From Rhizobium sp. NLR16a (lineage in GTDB: Bacteria > Pseudomonadota > Alphaproteobacteria > Rhizobiales > Rhizobiaceae), in assembly GCF_017948245.1 (NCBI RefSeq), contig NZ_CP072865.1, positions 831,501 through 895,500 of the forward strand: 64,000 nt of DNA, read 5' to 3'. The first letter of the stretch is position 1. Every line of letters begins with the position of its first letter. The notes beneath the pieces were generated by a model. It saw only the letters and a program-made list of their open reading frames with translations. It was not told where the DNA came from and made no database searches. Made by a program: the position numbers and the translations under genes. Of the stretch, positions 49,679-60,050 are shown piece after piece.

Positions 49679-52600
49679 TCAAGCGAAGTAACTTTGCAGC
49701 GGCCGCACTTCGAGATTGCCGGCCTTCAGCGCCTTGATCGCCTGGGCGGCGGCTTCGGCGCCGGCCATCGTCGTGTAATAGGGCACCTTCTGCATCAGCG
49801 TCGCACGGCGCAGCGACTTGGAGTCCGAGATCGCCTTGTTGCCGTCGGTGGTGTTGATGACGAGTTGGACCTGGCGGTTGCGGATGGCGTCCTCGATATG
49901 CGGACGGCCTTCCAGAACCTTGTTGATCTTGGTGGCGGTGATGCCGTTTTCGCCGAGGAAGCGGGCGGTGCCGCCAGTTGCCAGCACCTTGAAGCCTTCT
50001 TCGACGAGGATGCGGATCGCCGGCAGCACGCGCGGCTTGTCCTCGTCGCGCACGGAGACGAAAACCGTTCCGTCACGCGGCAGTTCGACGCCCGCGCCGA
50101 GCTGCGACTTGGCGAAGGCCAGTGCAAAATCGGTGTCGAGGCCGATCACTTCGCCGGTCGAGCGCATCTCCGGGCCGAGCAGCGTGTCGACGCCGGGGAA
50201 GCGGGCGAAGGGGAAGACGGCTTCCTTGACGGCGATGTGCGTGAGCTTACGCGGATCGGGCTTCGGCCCGTAGGCGGCGAAGGTGGCGTCAAGTTTCTCG
50301 CCGGCCATGACACGGGCGGCGATCTTGGCGATCGGCGCGCCGATGGTCTTGGCGACGAAGGGCACGGTGCGGGAAGCGCGCGGATTGACCTCGAGCACGT
50401 AGACGATGCCGTCCTTGATGGCGAACTGGACGTTCATCAGGCCGCCGACATTGAGCGCCTTGGCCATGGCTTTCGCCTGGCGCTCCAGCTCGTCGAGCAG
50501 TTCGACCGGCAACGAGCGCGGCGGCAGCGAACAGGCCGAGTCGCCGGAATGGATGCCGGCTTCCTCGATGTGCTCCATGATGCCGGCGACATAGACGTCG
50601 GTGCCGTCGGAGAGGCAGTCGACGTCGACTTCGATCGCATGGGTCAGGTAGCTGTCGAAGAGCAGCGGGTTCTTGCCGAGCAGGGTATTGATCTGGCCGG
50701 TCTTGTCGTTGGGATAACGCTGCTTGATGTCCTCCGGCACCAGTTCCGGAACCGTGTCCAGCAGGTAGGTCTGCAGCTGGCCCTCCGAATGCAGGATCTG
50801 CATGGCGCGGCCGCCGAGTACGTAGGACGGGCGAACGACAAGCGGGAAGCCGATTTCGGCGGCGACGAGGCGGGCCTGCTCGACCGAATAGGCGATGCCG
50901 TTGTTCGGCTGGTTGAGGTCGAGCTTCATCAGAAGCTTCTGGAAGCGGTCGCGGTCTTCGGCGAGGTCGATCATATCAGGCGCGGTGCCGAGGATCGGAA
51001 TGCCGTTCTTTTCGAGCGCCTCGGCAAGCTTCAGCGGCGTCTGGCCGCCGAACTGGACGATGACGCCGACGACTTGCCCCTTCTCCTGCTCGGCGCGCAG
51101 GATTTCGATCACGTCTTCGGCCGTCAGCGGCTCGAAATAGAGGCGGTCCGACGTGTCGTAGTCGGTCGACACGGTTTCCGGGTTGCAGTTGATCATGATC
51201 GCTTCATAACCGGCATCCTTCAGCGCGAAGGCGGCATGGCAGCAGCAATAGTCGAACTCGATGCCCTGACCTATTCGGTTCGGGCCGCCGCCGAGGATGA
51301 CGACCTTCTTGCGGTCGGACACCAAAGCTTCCGAGCGGGCGGCGCCGACGAAGGGCGTCTCGTAGGTCGAATACATATAGGCGGTCGGCGAAGCGAATTC
51401 GGCCGCACAGGTGTCGATGCGCTTGAAAACCGGACGGACGTTCAGGCCGTTGCGCAGTTCCGCGACTTCCTTCGGGCGCTTGCCGGTCAGCGTCGCCAGG
51501 CGCGCGTCGGAGAAGCCCATGGCCTTCAGCATGCGGAGGTTGGCAGCATCATTGGGCAGGCCGTGCTCGCGGATGCGGGCTTCCATGTCGACGATGTTCT
51601 TGAGCTCGGCGATGAACCAGGGGTCGATCTTGCAGCCTTCATGCACCTCTTCGATGGTAAGGCCCTGGCGCAGCGCCTGGGCGACCATGCGCAGGCGGTC
51701 CGGCGTCGGCGTGCCGATGGCGGCGCGGATGGCGTTCTGGCTGGACTCGCCTTCCTCGAAGTCGGGAATCTCGATTTCGTCGAGGCCGGTCAGGCCGGTC
51801 TCGAGGCCACGCAGCGCCTTCTGCAGCGATTCGGCAAAGGTGCGGCCGATCGCCATGACTTCGCCGACCGACTTCATGGCCGTGGTCAGAACAGGCGAGG
51901 CGCCGGGGAATTTCTCGAAGGCGAAACGCGGGATCTTGGTGACGACATAATCGATCGACGGCTCGAAGGAGGCCGGCGTCGCGCCGCCGGTGATGTCGTT
52001 TTCCAACTCGTCGAGCGTGTAGCCGATAGCGAGCTTGGCGGCGACCTTGGCGATCGGGAAGCCGGTGGCCTTGGAAGCGAGTGCCGAGGAGCGCGAGACG
52101 CGCGGGTTCATTTCGATGACGACGAGGCGGCCATCTTTCGGATTGACGGCGAACTGGACGTTCGAGCCGCCGGTCTCGACGCCGATCTCGCGCAGCACCG
52201 CGATCGAGGCGTTGCGCATGATCTGGTATTCCTTGTCGGTCAGCGTCAGCGCCGGGGCGACAGTGATGGAATCGCCTGTGTGGACGCCCATCGGATCGAT
52301 ATTCTCGATCGAGCAGATGATGATGCAGTTGTCCGCCGTGTCGCGGACGACTTCCATCTCAAACTCCTTCCAGCCGAGCACCGATTCTTCGATCAGCACC
52401 TCGGTGGTCGGCGAAGCATCGAGGCCGCCGCCGACGATCTCGAAGAATTCCGAGCGGTTGTAGGCAATGCCGCCGCCGGTGCCGCCGAGGGTGAAGGAGG
52501 GGCGGATGATGGCCGGCAGGCCGACATGGTCGAGCGCCTGGGCGGCGATCGCCATGGCGTGGTTCAGGTAGCGCTGCTTGCGGTCGCTCTCGCCGAGGTT

Positions 52601-53167
52601 CCACTGGTTTTCCAGCTCGTCCAGCGCCTTGTCGAGGTCGGGGCCGGAAAGGCTTTCGCGCAGTTTGCTGCGCTCGGCCTCGTGCGTCTTGCGGTCGAGA
52701 TCCTTGATGTCGGTGGCGTTTGCCAGCATCGAGCGCGGCGTTTCCAGGCCGATGCGGGCCATGGCTTCGCGGAACAGCGCGCGGTCCTCGGCCATGTCGA
52801 TGGCGGCGGGCTTGGCGCCGATCATCTCGACATTGTAGCGGTCGAGCACGCCCATGCGTTTCAGGGAGAGAGCGGTGTTCAGTGCCGTCTGGCCGCCCAT
52901 GGTCGGCAGCAGTGCGTCCGGGCGCTCCTTGGCGATGATCTTGGCAACAACTTCGGGGGTGATCGGCTCGACGTAAGTGGCGTCGGCGAGACCCGGATCG
53001 GTCATGATCGTCGCAGGGTTGGAATTGACGAGGATGACGCGGTAGCCTTCCTCCTTCAGCGCCTTGCAGGCCTGGGTGCCGGAATAGTCGAATTCGCAAG
53101 CCTGGCCAATGACGATCGGTCCCGCGCCGATGATGAGAATCGATTTGATGTCTTGGCGCTTCGGCAT
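49679..53167 (-). CDS. carB: Carbamoyl-phosphate synthase large subunit
   Basis: A 1162-residue enzyme making carbamoyl phosphate for arginine and pyrimidine synthesis, together with CarA (not in this window). Two homologous ATP-grasp halves are visible. The first has [19 protein letters not shown] at the N-terminus, [14 protein letters not shown] near residue 170 and [20 protein letters not shown] near 295; the second has [19 protein letters not shown] near 625, [13 protein letters not shown] near 780 and [19 protein letters not shown] near 910. The C-terminal MGS-like allosteric domain starts near 1020. The length suits alphaproteobacteria. A very long antisense frame across it is a coding shadow. 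Confidence 0.97.
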   Translation of the reverse strand: MPKRQDIKSILIIGAGPIVIGQACEFDYSGTQACKALKEEGYRVILVNSNPATIMTDPGLADATYVEPITPEVVAKIIAKERPDALLPTMGGQTALNTALSLKRMGVLDRYNVEMIGAKPAAIDMAEDRALFREAMARIGLETPRSMLANATDIKDLDRKTHEAERSKLRESLSGPDLDKALDELENQWNLGESDRKQRYLNHAMAIAAQALDHVGLPAIIRPSFTLGGTGGGIAYNRSEFFEIVGGGLDASPTTEVLIEESVLGWKEFEMEVVRDTADNCIIICSIENIDPMGVHTGDSITVAPALTLTDKEYQIMRNASIAVLREIGVETGGSNVQFAVNPKDGRLVVIEMNPRVSRSSALASKATGFPIAKVAAKLAIGYTLDELENDITGGATPASFEPSIDYVVTKIPRFAFEKFPGASPVLTTAMKSVGEVMAIGRTFAESLQKALRGLETGLTGLDEIEIPDFEEGESSQNAIRAAIGTPTPDRLRMVAQALRQGLTIEEVHEGCKIDPWFIAELKNIVDMEARIREHGLPNDAANLRMLKAMGFSDARLATLTGKRPKEVAELRNGLNVRPVFKRIDTCAAEFASPTAYMYSTYETPFVGAARSEALVSDRKKVVILGGGPNRIGQGIEFDYCCCHAAFALKDAGYEAIMINCNPETVSTDYDTSDRLYFEPLTAEDVIEILRAEQEKGQVVGVIVQFGGQTPLKLAEALEKNGIPILGTAPDMIDLAEDRDRFQKLLMKLDLNQPNNGIAYSVEQARLVAAEIGFPLVVRPSYVLGGRAMQILHSEGQLQTYLLDTVPELVPEDIKQRYPNDKTGQINTLLGKNPLLFDSYLTHAIEVDVDCLSDGTDVYVAGIMEHIEEAGIHSGDSACSLPPRSLPVELLDELERQAKAMAKALNVGGLMNVQFAIKDGIVYVLEVNPRASRTVPFVAKTIGAPIAKIAARVMAGEKLDATFAAYGPKPDPRKLTHIAVKEAVFPFARFPGVDTLLGPEMRSTGEVIGLDTDFALAFAKSQLGAGVELPRDGTVFVSVRDEDKPRVLPAIRILVEEGFKVLATGGTARFLGENGITATKINKVLEGRPHIEDAIRNRQVQLVINTTDGNKAISDSKSLRRATLMQKVPYYTTMAGAEAAAQAIKALKAGNLEVRPLQSYFA

Positions 53168-53336
53168 GGGCGATATCCATTGTCTGGCTGCGCAGAAAGC
53201 CGGCCAGGGTGGAGATCACCGGGTCGGTTGCGCATGCTGGGTCTTTTCAGGCTAGAAGCGGCTTATAGGCAAATGTTTTTGCAAACGGAACCCCATAAAT
53301 CGCGGAATCGACAGGAATCCGAATAGGCGCGAATGG

Positions 53337-54365
53337 CTATTCCTGTCCGGGGATGACCAGCACCCGGATTTCGCCGCCGCGCGCCGGATTGATGATCGCT
53401 TCCGGGGCTTCTGCGAGCCCGATCCTGCGGGAGATCAACGGCTCGACCTTGATCCTGCCGGTGGCAATCAGATCGGCGGCGCGGCCATGGGTGAAAGGGT
53501 TGACGAAGGAGCTTATCAGCCGGACTTCGCGAAACAGCAGGTCGAAGGGCTCGATCTCGATCTTTGCTCCCTGCGGCATGACGCCGAGAATGACGGCGCT
53601 GCCGCCGCGGCGGGCAAGCCGGGGCGCCTGCTGCATGGTATCCGTGACACCGGCGCATTCGAACACGACATCGCCGCCGCCGGGCAGCAGTCCGTCCGTG
53701 TCGGTGAGACGGGCAATGATATCGCCGTCGCCCGGATCCGCTGTTGCCGTGGCGCCGAGGCTTTCGGCCAGCCGGCGTTTTCCAGGGCTCCGCGTCACCA
53801 GCACGACGCGAGTCGCGCCGGCGAGCCTGGCCAACTGAAGGGTGAGCAGGCCGATCACGCCGCCACCGAGCACGATGACCGAGGCGCCGGCTTGCAGCCC
53901 GGCGAGATCGACGCCGTGAATGCAGCAGGCGAGCGGCTCGCAGAAGGCGCCGTGGAGCGGATCCAGATCGGCAGGCAGCGCGAAGGCCTGGCTTTGCGGC
54001 ATGCAGACAAAATCCGCGAAGCCGCCGTCGCGGTGAATGCCGATCGCCCGGAGGTTCCGGCAGAGATTGACGCGGCCGCGCCGGCATTCCTCGCAGCCGC
54101 CGCAGGAAATGTTCGGATCGCCGGTCACGCGCATGCCGGGGCGGAAATCGGTCACACCCGGTCCGACCGTCTCGATGATGCCCGCGAATTCATGGCCGAG
54201 CGTCACCGGCGGCTTCGACGGAAATTCGCCGTGGAAGATATGGCGGTCAGTGCCGCAGATGCCGCAGGCCTCGATCCGGACGAGCAATTCACCCGGACCT
54301 GGTGCCGGCCTTTCGACTTCGCAAAGATGCAACTGTCCCGTCGCTTGCAGACGTACCGCCTTCAT
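53337..54365 (-). CDS. Zinc-dependent alcohol/polyol dehydrogenase (MDR family)
   Basis: A 342-residue medium-chain dehydrogenase. Catalytic zinc ligands lie in EACGICGTDRHIFHG (Cys, Asp/His) and LGHEFAG; structural zinc Cys are in CGGCEECRRGRVNLC near residue 95. The cofactor motif is VIVLGGGVIGLLTLQLARL near 170. It belongs with sorbitol/threonine/L-iditol dehydrogenase-like enzymes and probably oxidises a polyol with NAD+. The start is MKAVRLQATG, seven bases after GGAG. It lies upstream of carB on the same strand, with 170 bases between. Confidence 0.88.
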   Translation of the reverse strand: MKAVRLQATGQLHLCEVERPAPGPGELLVRIEACGICGTDRHIFHGEFPSKPPVTLGHEFAGIIETVGPGVTDFRPGMRVTGDPNISCGGCEECRRGRVNLCRNLRAIGIHRDGGFADFVCMPQSQAFALPADLDPLHGAFCEPLACCIHGVDLAGLQAGASVIVLGGGVIGLLTLQLARLAGATRVVLVTRSPGKRRLAESLGATATADPGDGDIIARLTDTDGLLPGGGDVVFECAGVTDTMQQAPRLARRGGSAVILGVMPQGAKIEIEPFDLLFREVRLISSFVNPFTHGRAADLIATGRIKVEPLISRRIGLAEAPEAIINPARGGEIRVLVIPGQE

Positions 54366-54546
54366 CGCCATCTCCTCCCGCATTCTCCCCTTCAAACAGG
54401 AAGAGCGAAAGCAGGAGTCGCGTCAAGCGGTTGACGCATCTTCTTTACGTGATGGGAGACGCATGTCGAGGCATGGCTGCGGCCGACCGGGCTGAGGGAA
54501 CAATATCCTCTCCCTGAAGTTTTCGAGCCGAGAAACTGGAGCTGTG

Positions 54547-54696
54547 ATGATGGATCCGAAAGACAAGGAACCGGCGGAAGGCTCGCGGGAGACCGTGGAT
54601 AAGGAGCTGGCACTTCAGGGCCAAGGCAAGTCGCATGGCGGCGGCAAAAGTGGCGGAGAAAAGGGACCGGCGCAACCAAACCCGAGGAAAAAGTGA
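54547..54696 (+). CDS. Small unannotated hydrophilic protein
   Basis: A 49-residue frame beginning MMDPKDKEPAEG and ending KGPAQPNPRKK. It is highly charged and Gly/Lys rich with no hydrophobic segment. Two adjacent ATG codons follow GGAG at 5-8 bases, a good ribosome site. Small basic/acidic proteins of this kind are found in rhizobial genomes, but I cannot name a family. It lies between a divergent dehydrogenase and a metallopeptidase on the same strand. Confidence 0.55.
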   Translation: MMDPKDKEPAEGSRETVDKELALQGQGKSHGGGKSGGEKGPAQPNPRKK

Positions 54697-54805
54697 GCCG
54701 CTCAACCGCCTGTGTTGCATGCGGTTGAAGCCGCTGGAATTCCTCCTGTCGGCGGTTATATAAATTCCTTGAGCGCAAGCACGGGCATTGCCGGGGAGAA
54801 CGAAA

Positions 54806-55723
54806 ATGGAATGGAGAGGCCGGCGTCAGTCCGACAATATCGAAGATCGTCGCGGCAGTCCCTCAGGCGGCGGTTTTGGCCGTGGTGGTGGTTTCAGCTT
54901 TCCCTCGGGCGGCGGCGTCCGCCGCGCCGGCGGCGGCTTGAGCATCGGTACCATCATTTTCCTCGTCATCATCTATTTCATCTTCAAGATGATGGGTGTC
55001 GATCTGCTGCAGGTGCTCGAGACCGGCGACATGTCAAGCGGTCCCGGTTATGAGCAGAGCGAATCCGGTGCTCGAACGCCCGCCAATGACGAAATGACCG
55101 CCTTCGTCCGTACCGTCCTTGCCGAGACCGAGGATACTTGGAACGGCATTTTCCAGGCACAGGGCCGAGATTACGAGGAGCCTCGGCTCGTGCTTTTCTC
55201 CGACCAGACGCAGTCGGCCTGCGGTTTCGCTTCTGCCGCGACTGGCCCGTTTTATTGCCCTGGAGATCATAAGGTCTATCTCGACACGGCGTTCTTCCAG
55301 GAGCTGTCTGACCGCTTCGGCGCATCGGGCGATTTTGCCGAAGCCTATGTCGTTGCCCATGAGGTCGGCCATCACGTGCAGAACCTGCTCGGCATCCTGC
55401 CGAAGTTCAACCAGGCCCGTCAGCGCATGAGCGAAGAGGAGGCCAACAAGATGTCGGTGCGGGTCGAGCTGCAGGCCGATTGCTTCGCCGGCATCTGGGG
55501 CAAATACACGCAGCAGAAGGGCATCTTGGAAGCCGGTGATCTCGAGGAGGCGCTGAACGCCGCCCAGCAGATCGGCGACGACACGCTGCAGAAGCGCTCG
55601 CAGGGTTACGTGGTGCCCGAGAGCTTCAACCACGGCACCTCGGCGCAGCGTGTCAGGTGGTTCAAGCGCGGTTTCGATAGCGGGCAGCTGACGGCGTGTG
55701 ATACGTTTTCCGGGCCGGTTTGA
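54806..55723 (+). CDS. Neutral zinc metallopeptidase (YpfJ family)
   Basis: A 305-residue membrane-anchored protein. The N-terminal 45 residues are Gly/Arg/Ser rich (GGGFGRGGGFSFPSGGG), then one membrane helix (IGTIIFLVIIYFIFKMMG) and a periplasmic domain. The zinc site is HEVGHHVQN (HExxH) near residue 190, with Glu in RVELQADCFAGIW as the third ligand, the YpfJ/COG2321 pattern. A conserved Cys pair (ACGFASAATGPFYCPGD) probably forms a disulfide. The start is MEWRGRRQSDN after GGGGAGAAC. The peptidase activity is predicted by motif only. Confidence 0.92.
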   Translation: MEWRGRRQSDNIEDRRGSPSGGGFGRGGGFSFPSGGGVRRAGGGLSIGTIIFLVIIYFIFKMMGVDLLQVLETGDMSSGPGYEQSESGARTPANDEMTAFVRTVLAETEDTWNGIFQAQGRDYEEPRLVLFSDQTQSACGFASAATGPFYCPGDHKVYLDTAFFQELSDRFGASGDFAEAYVVAHEVGHHVQNLLGILPKFNQARQRMSEEEANKMSVRVELQADCFAGIWGKYTQQKGILEAGDLEEALNAAQQIGDDTLQKRSQGYVVPESFNHGTSAQRVRWFKRGFDSGQLTACDTFSGPV

Positions 55724-55727
55724 AATG

Positions 55728-55864
55728 CCCCTCATCCGCCTGCCGGCACCTTCTCCCCGCACGCGGGGCGAAGGGCATATGCCGCGGCCTCTCGGTTTTC
55801 CCGCACAAGTCTCGTCTGGCACGTTCCCTCGCCCCGTTTAGGGGAGAGGGTTAGGGTGAGGGGC
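55728..55864. repeat. Palindromic intergenic repeat
   Basis: A 137-base repeat-like block between the convergent peptidase and aldo/keto reductase genes. The ends are inverted (CCCCTCATCC and GGTGAGGGG), with inner hairpins CCCCGCACGCGGGG and CCCCGTTTAGGGG. Such CCCTCATCCGCCTGCCGGCACC blocks are, from memory, frequent in rhizobia. It may act as a terminator for both genes. Confidence 0.7.
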
Positions 55865-55881
55865 TGTACCCCCCTCGCGCC

Positions 55882-56874
55882 TTACCTCTCACTATCCATA
55901 TGCTGCAGCATATGTTCCGGATAACGCCCGCCCGCGGCCGCGTCCTTTGGCACGGCGCGTTCAATCGCGGCGAAATCCTCCGGCGACAGGTCGACGGCGC
56001 GTGAACCGAGCGCCTCGGTCAGCTGGTCGCGGCGGCGGGCGCCGATGAGGGGGACGATATCCTTGCCCTTGGCGGCGACCCAGGCGATGGCGATCTGGGC
56101 GACCGAGACGCTTTTTGCTCGGGCGATCTCGCGCAGCTGCTCGACCAGCGCGAGGTTCTGATCGATATTGCCTTCCTGAAAGCGCGGACTATGGGTACGG
56201 AAGTCGCCGGCGGCGGCCTGGCCCTTCTGCCAATGGCCGCTGATCAGGCCGCGCGAAAGCACGCCGTAAGCGGTAATCGAAATGCCGAGTTCACGCGTCG
56301 TCGGCAGGATGCGATCCTCGATCCCGCGCGAGATCAGCGAATATTCGATTTGCAGGTCGACAATCGGGGCGGTGGCGGCGGCGCGACGGATCGTCTCGGC
56401 GCCGACTTCCGACAGACCGATGTGTTTGACGTAGCCTGATTGGATCAGGTCGGCGATCGCGCCGACGGTGTCCTCGATCGGCACATTCGGATCGAGGCGG
56501 GCAGGGCGGTAGATGTCGATATAGTCGACGCCGAGGCGCTGCAGTGTGTAGGCGAGAAAATTCTTCACGGCCGCCGGGCGGGCATCGATGCCGCTCCATC
56601 CGCCCGCGGGATCGCGAAGCGCGCCGAACTTGACGCTGATGACAGCGTCTTCGCGCCTGCGGCCCTTCAGTGCCTCGCCGACCAGCATTTCGTTGTGGCC
56701 CATGCCGTAGAAATCGCCGGTGTCGAGCAGATTGACGCCGGCATCGAGCGCGGCATGGATCGTCGCAATGCTCTCCGCGCGGTCGGCGGGACCATACATG
56801 CCCGACATGCCCATGCAGCCGAGGCCGATGGCCGAGACATCGGGTCCGGTCTGTCCCAAACGATAGGTCTGCAT
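55882..56874 (-). CDS. Aldo/keto reductase
   Basis: A 330-residue NADPH-dependent reductase of the AKR superfamily. It starts YRLGQTGPDVSAIGLGCMGMSGMYG; the catalytic Asp/Tyr segment is LLDTGDFYGMGHNEMLVGEAL near residue 50, the Lys is in ISVKFGALRD near 82, and the phosphate-binding region PLIGARRRDQL near 285. The active-site His usually found in YQHHRID is here DIYRPARLD, as in the AKR12/13-type subgroup. It probably reduces small aldehydes or ketones. It converges on the peptidase across a palindromic repeat. Confidence 0.9.
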   Translation of the reverse strand: MQTYRLGQTGPDVSAIGLGCMGMSGMYGPADRAESIATIHAALDAGVNLLDTGDFYGMGHNEMLVGEALKGRRREDAVISVKFGALRDPAGGWSGIDARPAAVKNFLAYTLQRLGVDYIDIYRPARLDPNVPIEDTVGAIADLIQSGYVKHIGLSEVGAETIRRAAATAPIVDLQIEYSLISRGIEDRILPTTRELGISITAYGVLSRGLISGHWQKGQAAAGDFRTHSPRFQEGNIDQNLALVEQLREIARAKSVSVAQIAIAWVAAKGKDIVPLIGARRRDQLTEALGSRAVDLSPEDFAAIERAVPKDAAAGGRYPEHMLQHMDSER

Positions 56875-57240
56875 TGTCTTCTCCTTTGTTGCCCAGCCTG
56901 GCGCGACGGGTCATCGACGCCAAAGCAGCGCTGCCGATGCGGTTTTAGCGCTTTCGCATCCGGGTGATAATCGGACGACACCGAACAGGCTGTGCGGGAG
57001 CATGCACAATGCACGATCCCTTGATTGATCTGGATGCCTCCGGGGCGATTGCAAGGGAAATCATCCCCTCGGCGATTGGAAACAGCAGTGCGCGTCCGAC
57101 GGTTGAGGCTCTGACGATTTTCCCGTACAACTCAACAATGCTGTGGAGTGTTCACGGATTGTTTCGGTTTCTTTTCTGAGCTATGTCACTTTCCGGCGAT
57201 GAGATCGTCTTTTCAGAAATAACTGCTGTTGAGATGCTTC
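56875..57240. other. Intergenic region, no clear gene
   Basis: 366 bases between the divergent aldo/keto reductase and MFS genes. A plus-strand frame at 57009-57179 (56 codons) has no ribosome site of note and no recognisable content. Presumably holds both promoters; I see no clear operator. Confidence 0.55.
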
Positions 57241-58485
57241 ATGCTTGATCCCAAATTCGTTCGCCGCGGCCTGTTTCTGGTCTTTATCATCCTCTTCCTT
57301 GACATTATCGGCATCGCCATCATCATGCCGGTGCTGCCCGCCTATCTGGAACAACTGACCGGCGGCAGTGTCAGCGATGCGGCGATCGACGGCGGCTGGC
57401 TGATGCTGGTTTATGCCGGCATGCAGTTCCTGTTCGCGCCGCTGCTCGGAAACCTCTCCGACCGTTTCGGCCGCCGGCCGATCCTTCTTCTTTCAGTGCT
57501 GACCTTCGCGATCGACAATTTCATCTGCGGCATCGCCACCAGCTTCTGGATGCTGTTCGTCGGCCGCGTGCTGGCCGGCATCAGCGGCGGCAGCTTCGCC
57601 ACCTGTTCGGCCTATATCGCCGATATCAGCACGGAGGAGAACCGGGCGAAGAACTTCGGACTGATCGGCATCGCCTTCGGCGTCGGCTTCACCATCGGCC
57701 CGGTCATCGGTGGATTCCTCGGGGAATTTGGCCCACGCGTGCCGTTCCTCGGCGCTGCCGCTTTGTCGCTTCTCAATTTCATTGCCGCCTGCTTTCTGCT
57801 GCCGGAAACGCTGGAGGCGAAGAACCGCCGCCACTTCGAGTGGAAACGCGCCAATCCGCTCGGCGCATTGCGCCAGATGCGCCATTACCCTGGTATCGGC
57901 GGGGTCAGCCTCGTCATGTTCCTGTTTTTCCTGGCGCATGCCGTCTATCCCTCGGTCTGGTCTTTCGTCTCGACCTATCGCTATGGCTGGAGCGAGGGCC
58001 AGATCGGTCTTTCGCTCGGCATTTACGGCATCGGCGCAGCACTCGTCATGGGGCTGGTCCTGCCGCGCGTCGTGCCGCTGCTCGGTGAATGGAAGACCGC
58101 GCTTCTCGGCCTCTGCTTTTCCGCTGCGGGGCTGACCGGCTATGCCTTCGCCTGGGAGGGTTGGGTGGTTTATGTCGTCATCGTGGCGACGGTCATCGAA
58201 AACGTCGCCGATCCGGCGCTGCGCAGTATTGCCGCCGGCAAGGTGCCGCCTTCGGCGCAGGGCGAGTTGCAGGGCGCGCTGACCAGCCTCAGCAGCATCA
58301 CCACCATTGTCGGGCCGCTGATCTTCACGCAGATGTTCGGCTATTTCACGCGGCCTGAGGCGCCGGTCACCTTTGCCGGTGCGCCTTATCTCACGGCTGC
58401 CGTGCTCATTGTTCTGGCCGCCGGGGTATTCCTCACGAGGGTTCGAGCCCGCAAGCCGGCCGAGGCGCTGGAAGGCGTGAGCTGA
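57241..58485 (+). CDS. MFS drug exporter, TetA/TCR type
   Basis: A 414-residue transporter with twelve predicted helices. The loop 2-3 motif LLGNLSDRFGRRPILLLS is the MFS motif A; GRVLAGISGGSFATCSAYIADIS and GVGFTIGPVIGGFLGEFGP contain the TCR-type motifs B/C with the Gly-Pro signature in helix 5. This places it with tetracycline-type proton antiporters (TCR/Tet class). I start at ATG 57241; a TTG 12 bases earlier is possible. Tetracycline itself need not be the substrate. Confidence 0.9.
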   Translation: MLDPKFVRRGLFLVFIILFLDIIGIAIIMPVLPAYLEQLTGGSVSDAAIDGGWLMLVYAGMQFLFAPLLGNLSDRFGRRPILLLSVLTFAIDNFICGIATSFWMLFVGRVLAGISGGSFATCSAYIADISTEENRAKNFGLIGIAFGVGFTIGPVIGGFLGEFGPRVPFLGAAALSLLNFIAACFLLPETLEAKNRRHFEWKRANPLGALRQMRHYPGIGGVSLVMFLFFLAHAVYPSVWSFVSTYRYGWSEGQIGLSLGIYGIGAALVMGLVLPRVVPLLGEWKTALLGLCFSAAGLTGYAFAWEGWVVYVVIVATVIENVADPALRSIAAGKVPPSAQGELQGALTSLSSITTIVGPLIFTQMFGYFTRPEAPVTFAGAPYLTAAVLIVLAAGVFLTRVRARKPAEALEGVS

Positions 58486-58630
58486 ACCGATCAGAAATGG
58501 TGATGGTATGATGAATTTTTCATCATCTGCCTGTTTTGGGGTAGTTCTTTGCGGGGCTTTGATTTAAGCCCCAGTGATATTTTTGCGCCAACTACGGGGC
58601 GTTGCAGATCTCAATCACAGGACTGGTGTC

Positions 58631-60034
58631 ATGGACACGCCGATCGACGCGCGCAGCCTTGCGCCGACAAGCGATAATCGTTGGGGGGCGCATTTCCGCG
58701 CAACACTGGCGCTCGGCATTCCGCTGATCGGCGCGCAGCTCGCTCAGCTCGGCATCAATACCACCGACGTGATGATCGTCGGGCGCCTCGGCGCCGAGCA
58801 TCTGGCGGCGATGGTGTTGTCGGCTCAATTCCTTTTCACCATCCTCATCTTCGGTTCCGGTTTTGCCATCGCCGTCGTTCCGATGGTGGCGCAGGCCTAT
58901 GGTCGCGGCGACGTCGTCTCTGTGCGCCGATCGCTGCGCATGGGGCTGTGGGTGGTGATTGGATATTGGGCCGTCATGCAGCCCGCTTTCTTCAATTCCG
59001 AGCAGATCCTGCTCTTCGCGCAGCAGAAGCCCGAGGTGGCCAAGCTCGCGCATGGCTATATCATGATCGGTCAGTTCGGCGTGCTGCCGGCGCTGCTCTT
59101 CAACGTGATGCGCGCGCTTGTCAGCGCCATCGGCAAGGCAGCCATCATCCTCAACGTCACCATTGTTACGCTGGTGATGAACGCGTTCTTCGCCTATGCC
59201 CTCGTGCTCGGCCATTTCGGCTTTCCGGCGATGGGGCTCGAGGGTGCGGCGATCGTGTCGGTCGTGGTGCAGACGGCTGGTTTCCTCTTCATCCTTGCCT
59301 TCGTGCAGAGGCGGGAGGAGACGCGCCGCTACGAGATCTTCGTGCGGTTCTGGAAGCCAGATTGGCATGCGCTGCTGGAAGTCATCCGGCTCGGTTTCCC
59401 GATCAGCGTCACCATCCTTGCCGAGGTCAGCCTGTTCACGGTTGCCTCGCTGCTGATGGGCTATATCGGCACGATCGAACTTGCCGCCCACGGCATTGCC
59501 CTGCAATGGGCCTCGATCGCTTTCATGATCCCACTCGGCCTCAGCCAGGCGGCGACGGTGCGCGTGGGTGTCGCGCACGGGCAGGGCGATTATGACGGGC
59601 TGGTGCGGGCTTCGATCATGGTGTTCATCCTCGCCTGCGCCATTTCGGCGGTGGGCTCGGTGCTCTTTGCCACCATGCCGCAATTCCTCGGCAGCTGGTT
59701 CCTCGACGTCAGTTCGCCCGAGGCGCCCGAGGTGCTCGCCTATGCCGGGCCGCTGATCGTCGTTGCCGGGCTTTTCCAACTGGTGGATGGGCTGCAGGTG
59801 ATCGCCAACGGATTGCTGCGCGGCCTGAAGGACGCGCGCGTGCCGATGATCATGGCGCTGATCGCTTACTGGCCGATTGGCTTCTTCCTGGCCTGGGCCT
59901 TCGCTTTTCCGCTGGGTCTGGGTGGCATCGGCATCTGGTTCGGCTTCCTCGTCGGGCTGGCGGCGGCGGCCGCGATGCTCTGCGGACGGTTCTATCTTCT
60001 GCTTCGCCGGGAGGGAGCGACGGCCGGCGCCTGA
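58631..60034 (+). CDS. MATE-family multidrug exporter
   Basis: A 467-residue membrane protein with twelve helices in two MATE repeats. The N-terminal repeat has LALGIPLIGAQLAQLGINTTDVMIVGRLG near residue 20 and the second LGFPISVTILAEVSLFTVASLLMG near 258; SQAATVRVGVAHGQGDYDG is the usual cytoplasmic loop motif. It belongs to the NorM-like group that extrudes cationic compounds with Na+ or H+. The ATG follows GACTGGTGTC. It is 145 bases after the MFS exporter on the same strand, but probably has its own promoter. Confidence 0.9.
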   Translation: MDTPIDARSLAPTSDNRWGAHFRATLALGIPLIGAQLAQLGINTTDVMIVGRLGAEHLAAMVLSAQFLFTILIFGSGFAIAVVPMVAQAYGRGDVVSVRRSLRMGLWVVIGYWAVMQPAFFNSEQILLFAQQKPEVAKLAHGYIMIGQFGVLPALLFNVMRALVSAIGKAAIILNVTIVTLVMNAFFAYALVLGHFGFPAMGLEGAAIVSVVVQTAGFLFILAFVQRREETRRYEIFVRFWKPDWHALLEVIRLGFPISVTILAEVSLFTVASLLMGYIGTIELAAHGIALQWASIAFMIPLGLSQAATVRVGVAHGQGDYDGLVRASIMVFILACAISAVGSVLFATMPQFLGSWFLDVSSPEAPEVLAYAGPLIVVAGLFQLVDGLQVIANGLLRGLKDARVPMIMALIAYWPIGFFLAWAFAFPLGLGGIGIWFGFLVGLAAAAAMLCGRFYLLLRREGATAGA

Positions 60035-60050
60035 GCCGGCCGTCTCATGC

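Noticed and set aside
49625-53326. A 1233-codon open frame antisense to carB
   Set aside because: It mirrors carB codon structure, has low-complexity Asp/Val/Gly/Arg content typical of antisense frames in GC-rich DNA, and shows no family motif. carB itself is complete and certain.
57009-57179. A 56-codon frame between the aldo/keto reductase and MFS genes
   Set aside because: No ribosome site, no recognisable content and no support from neighbours.
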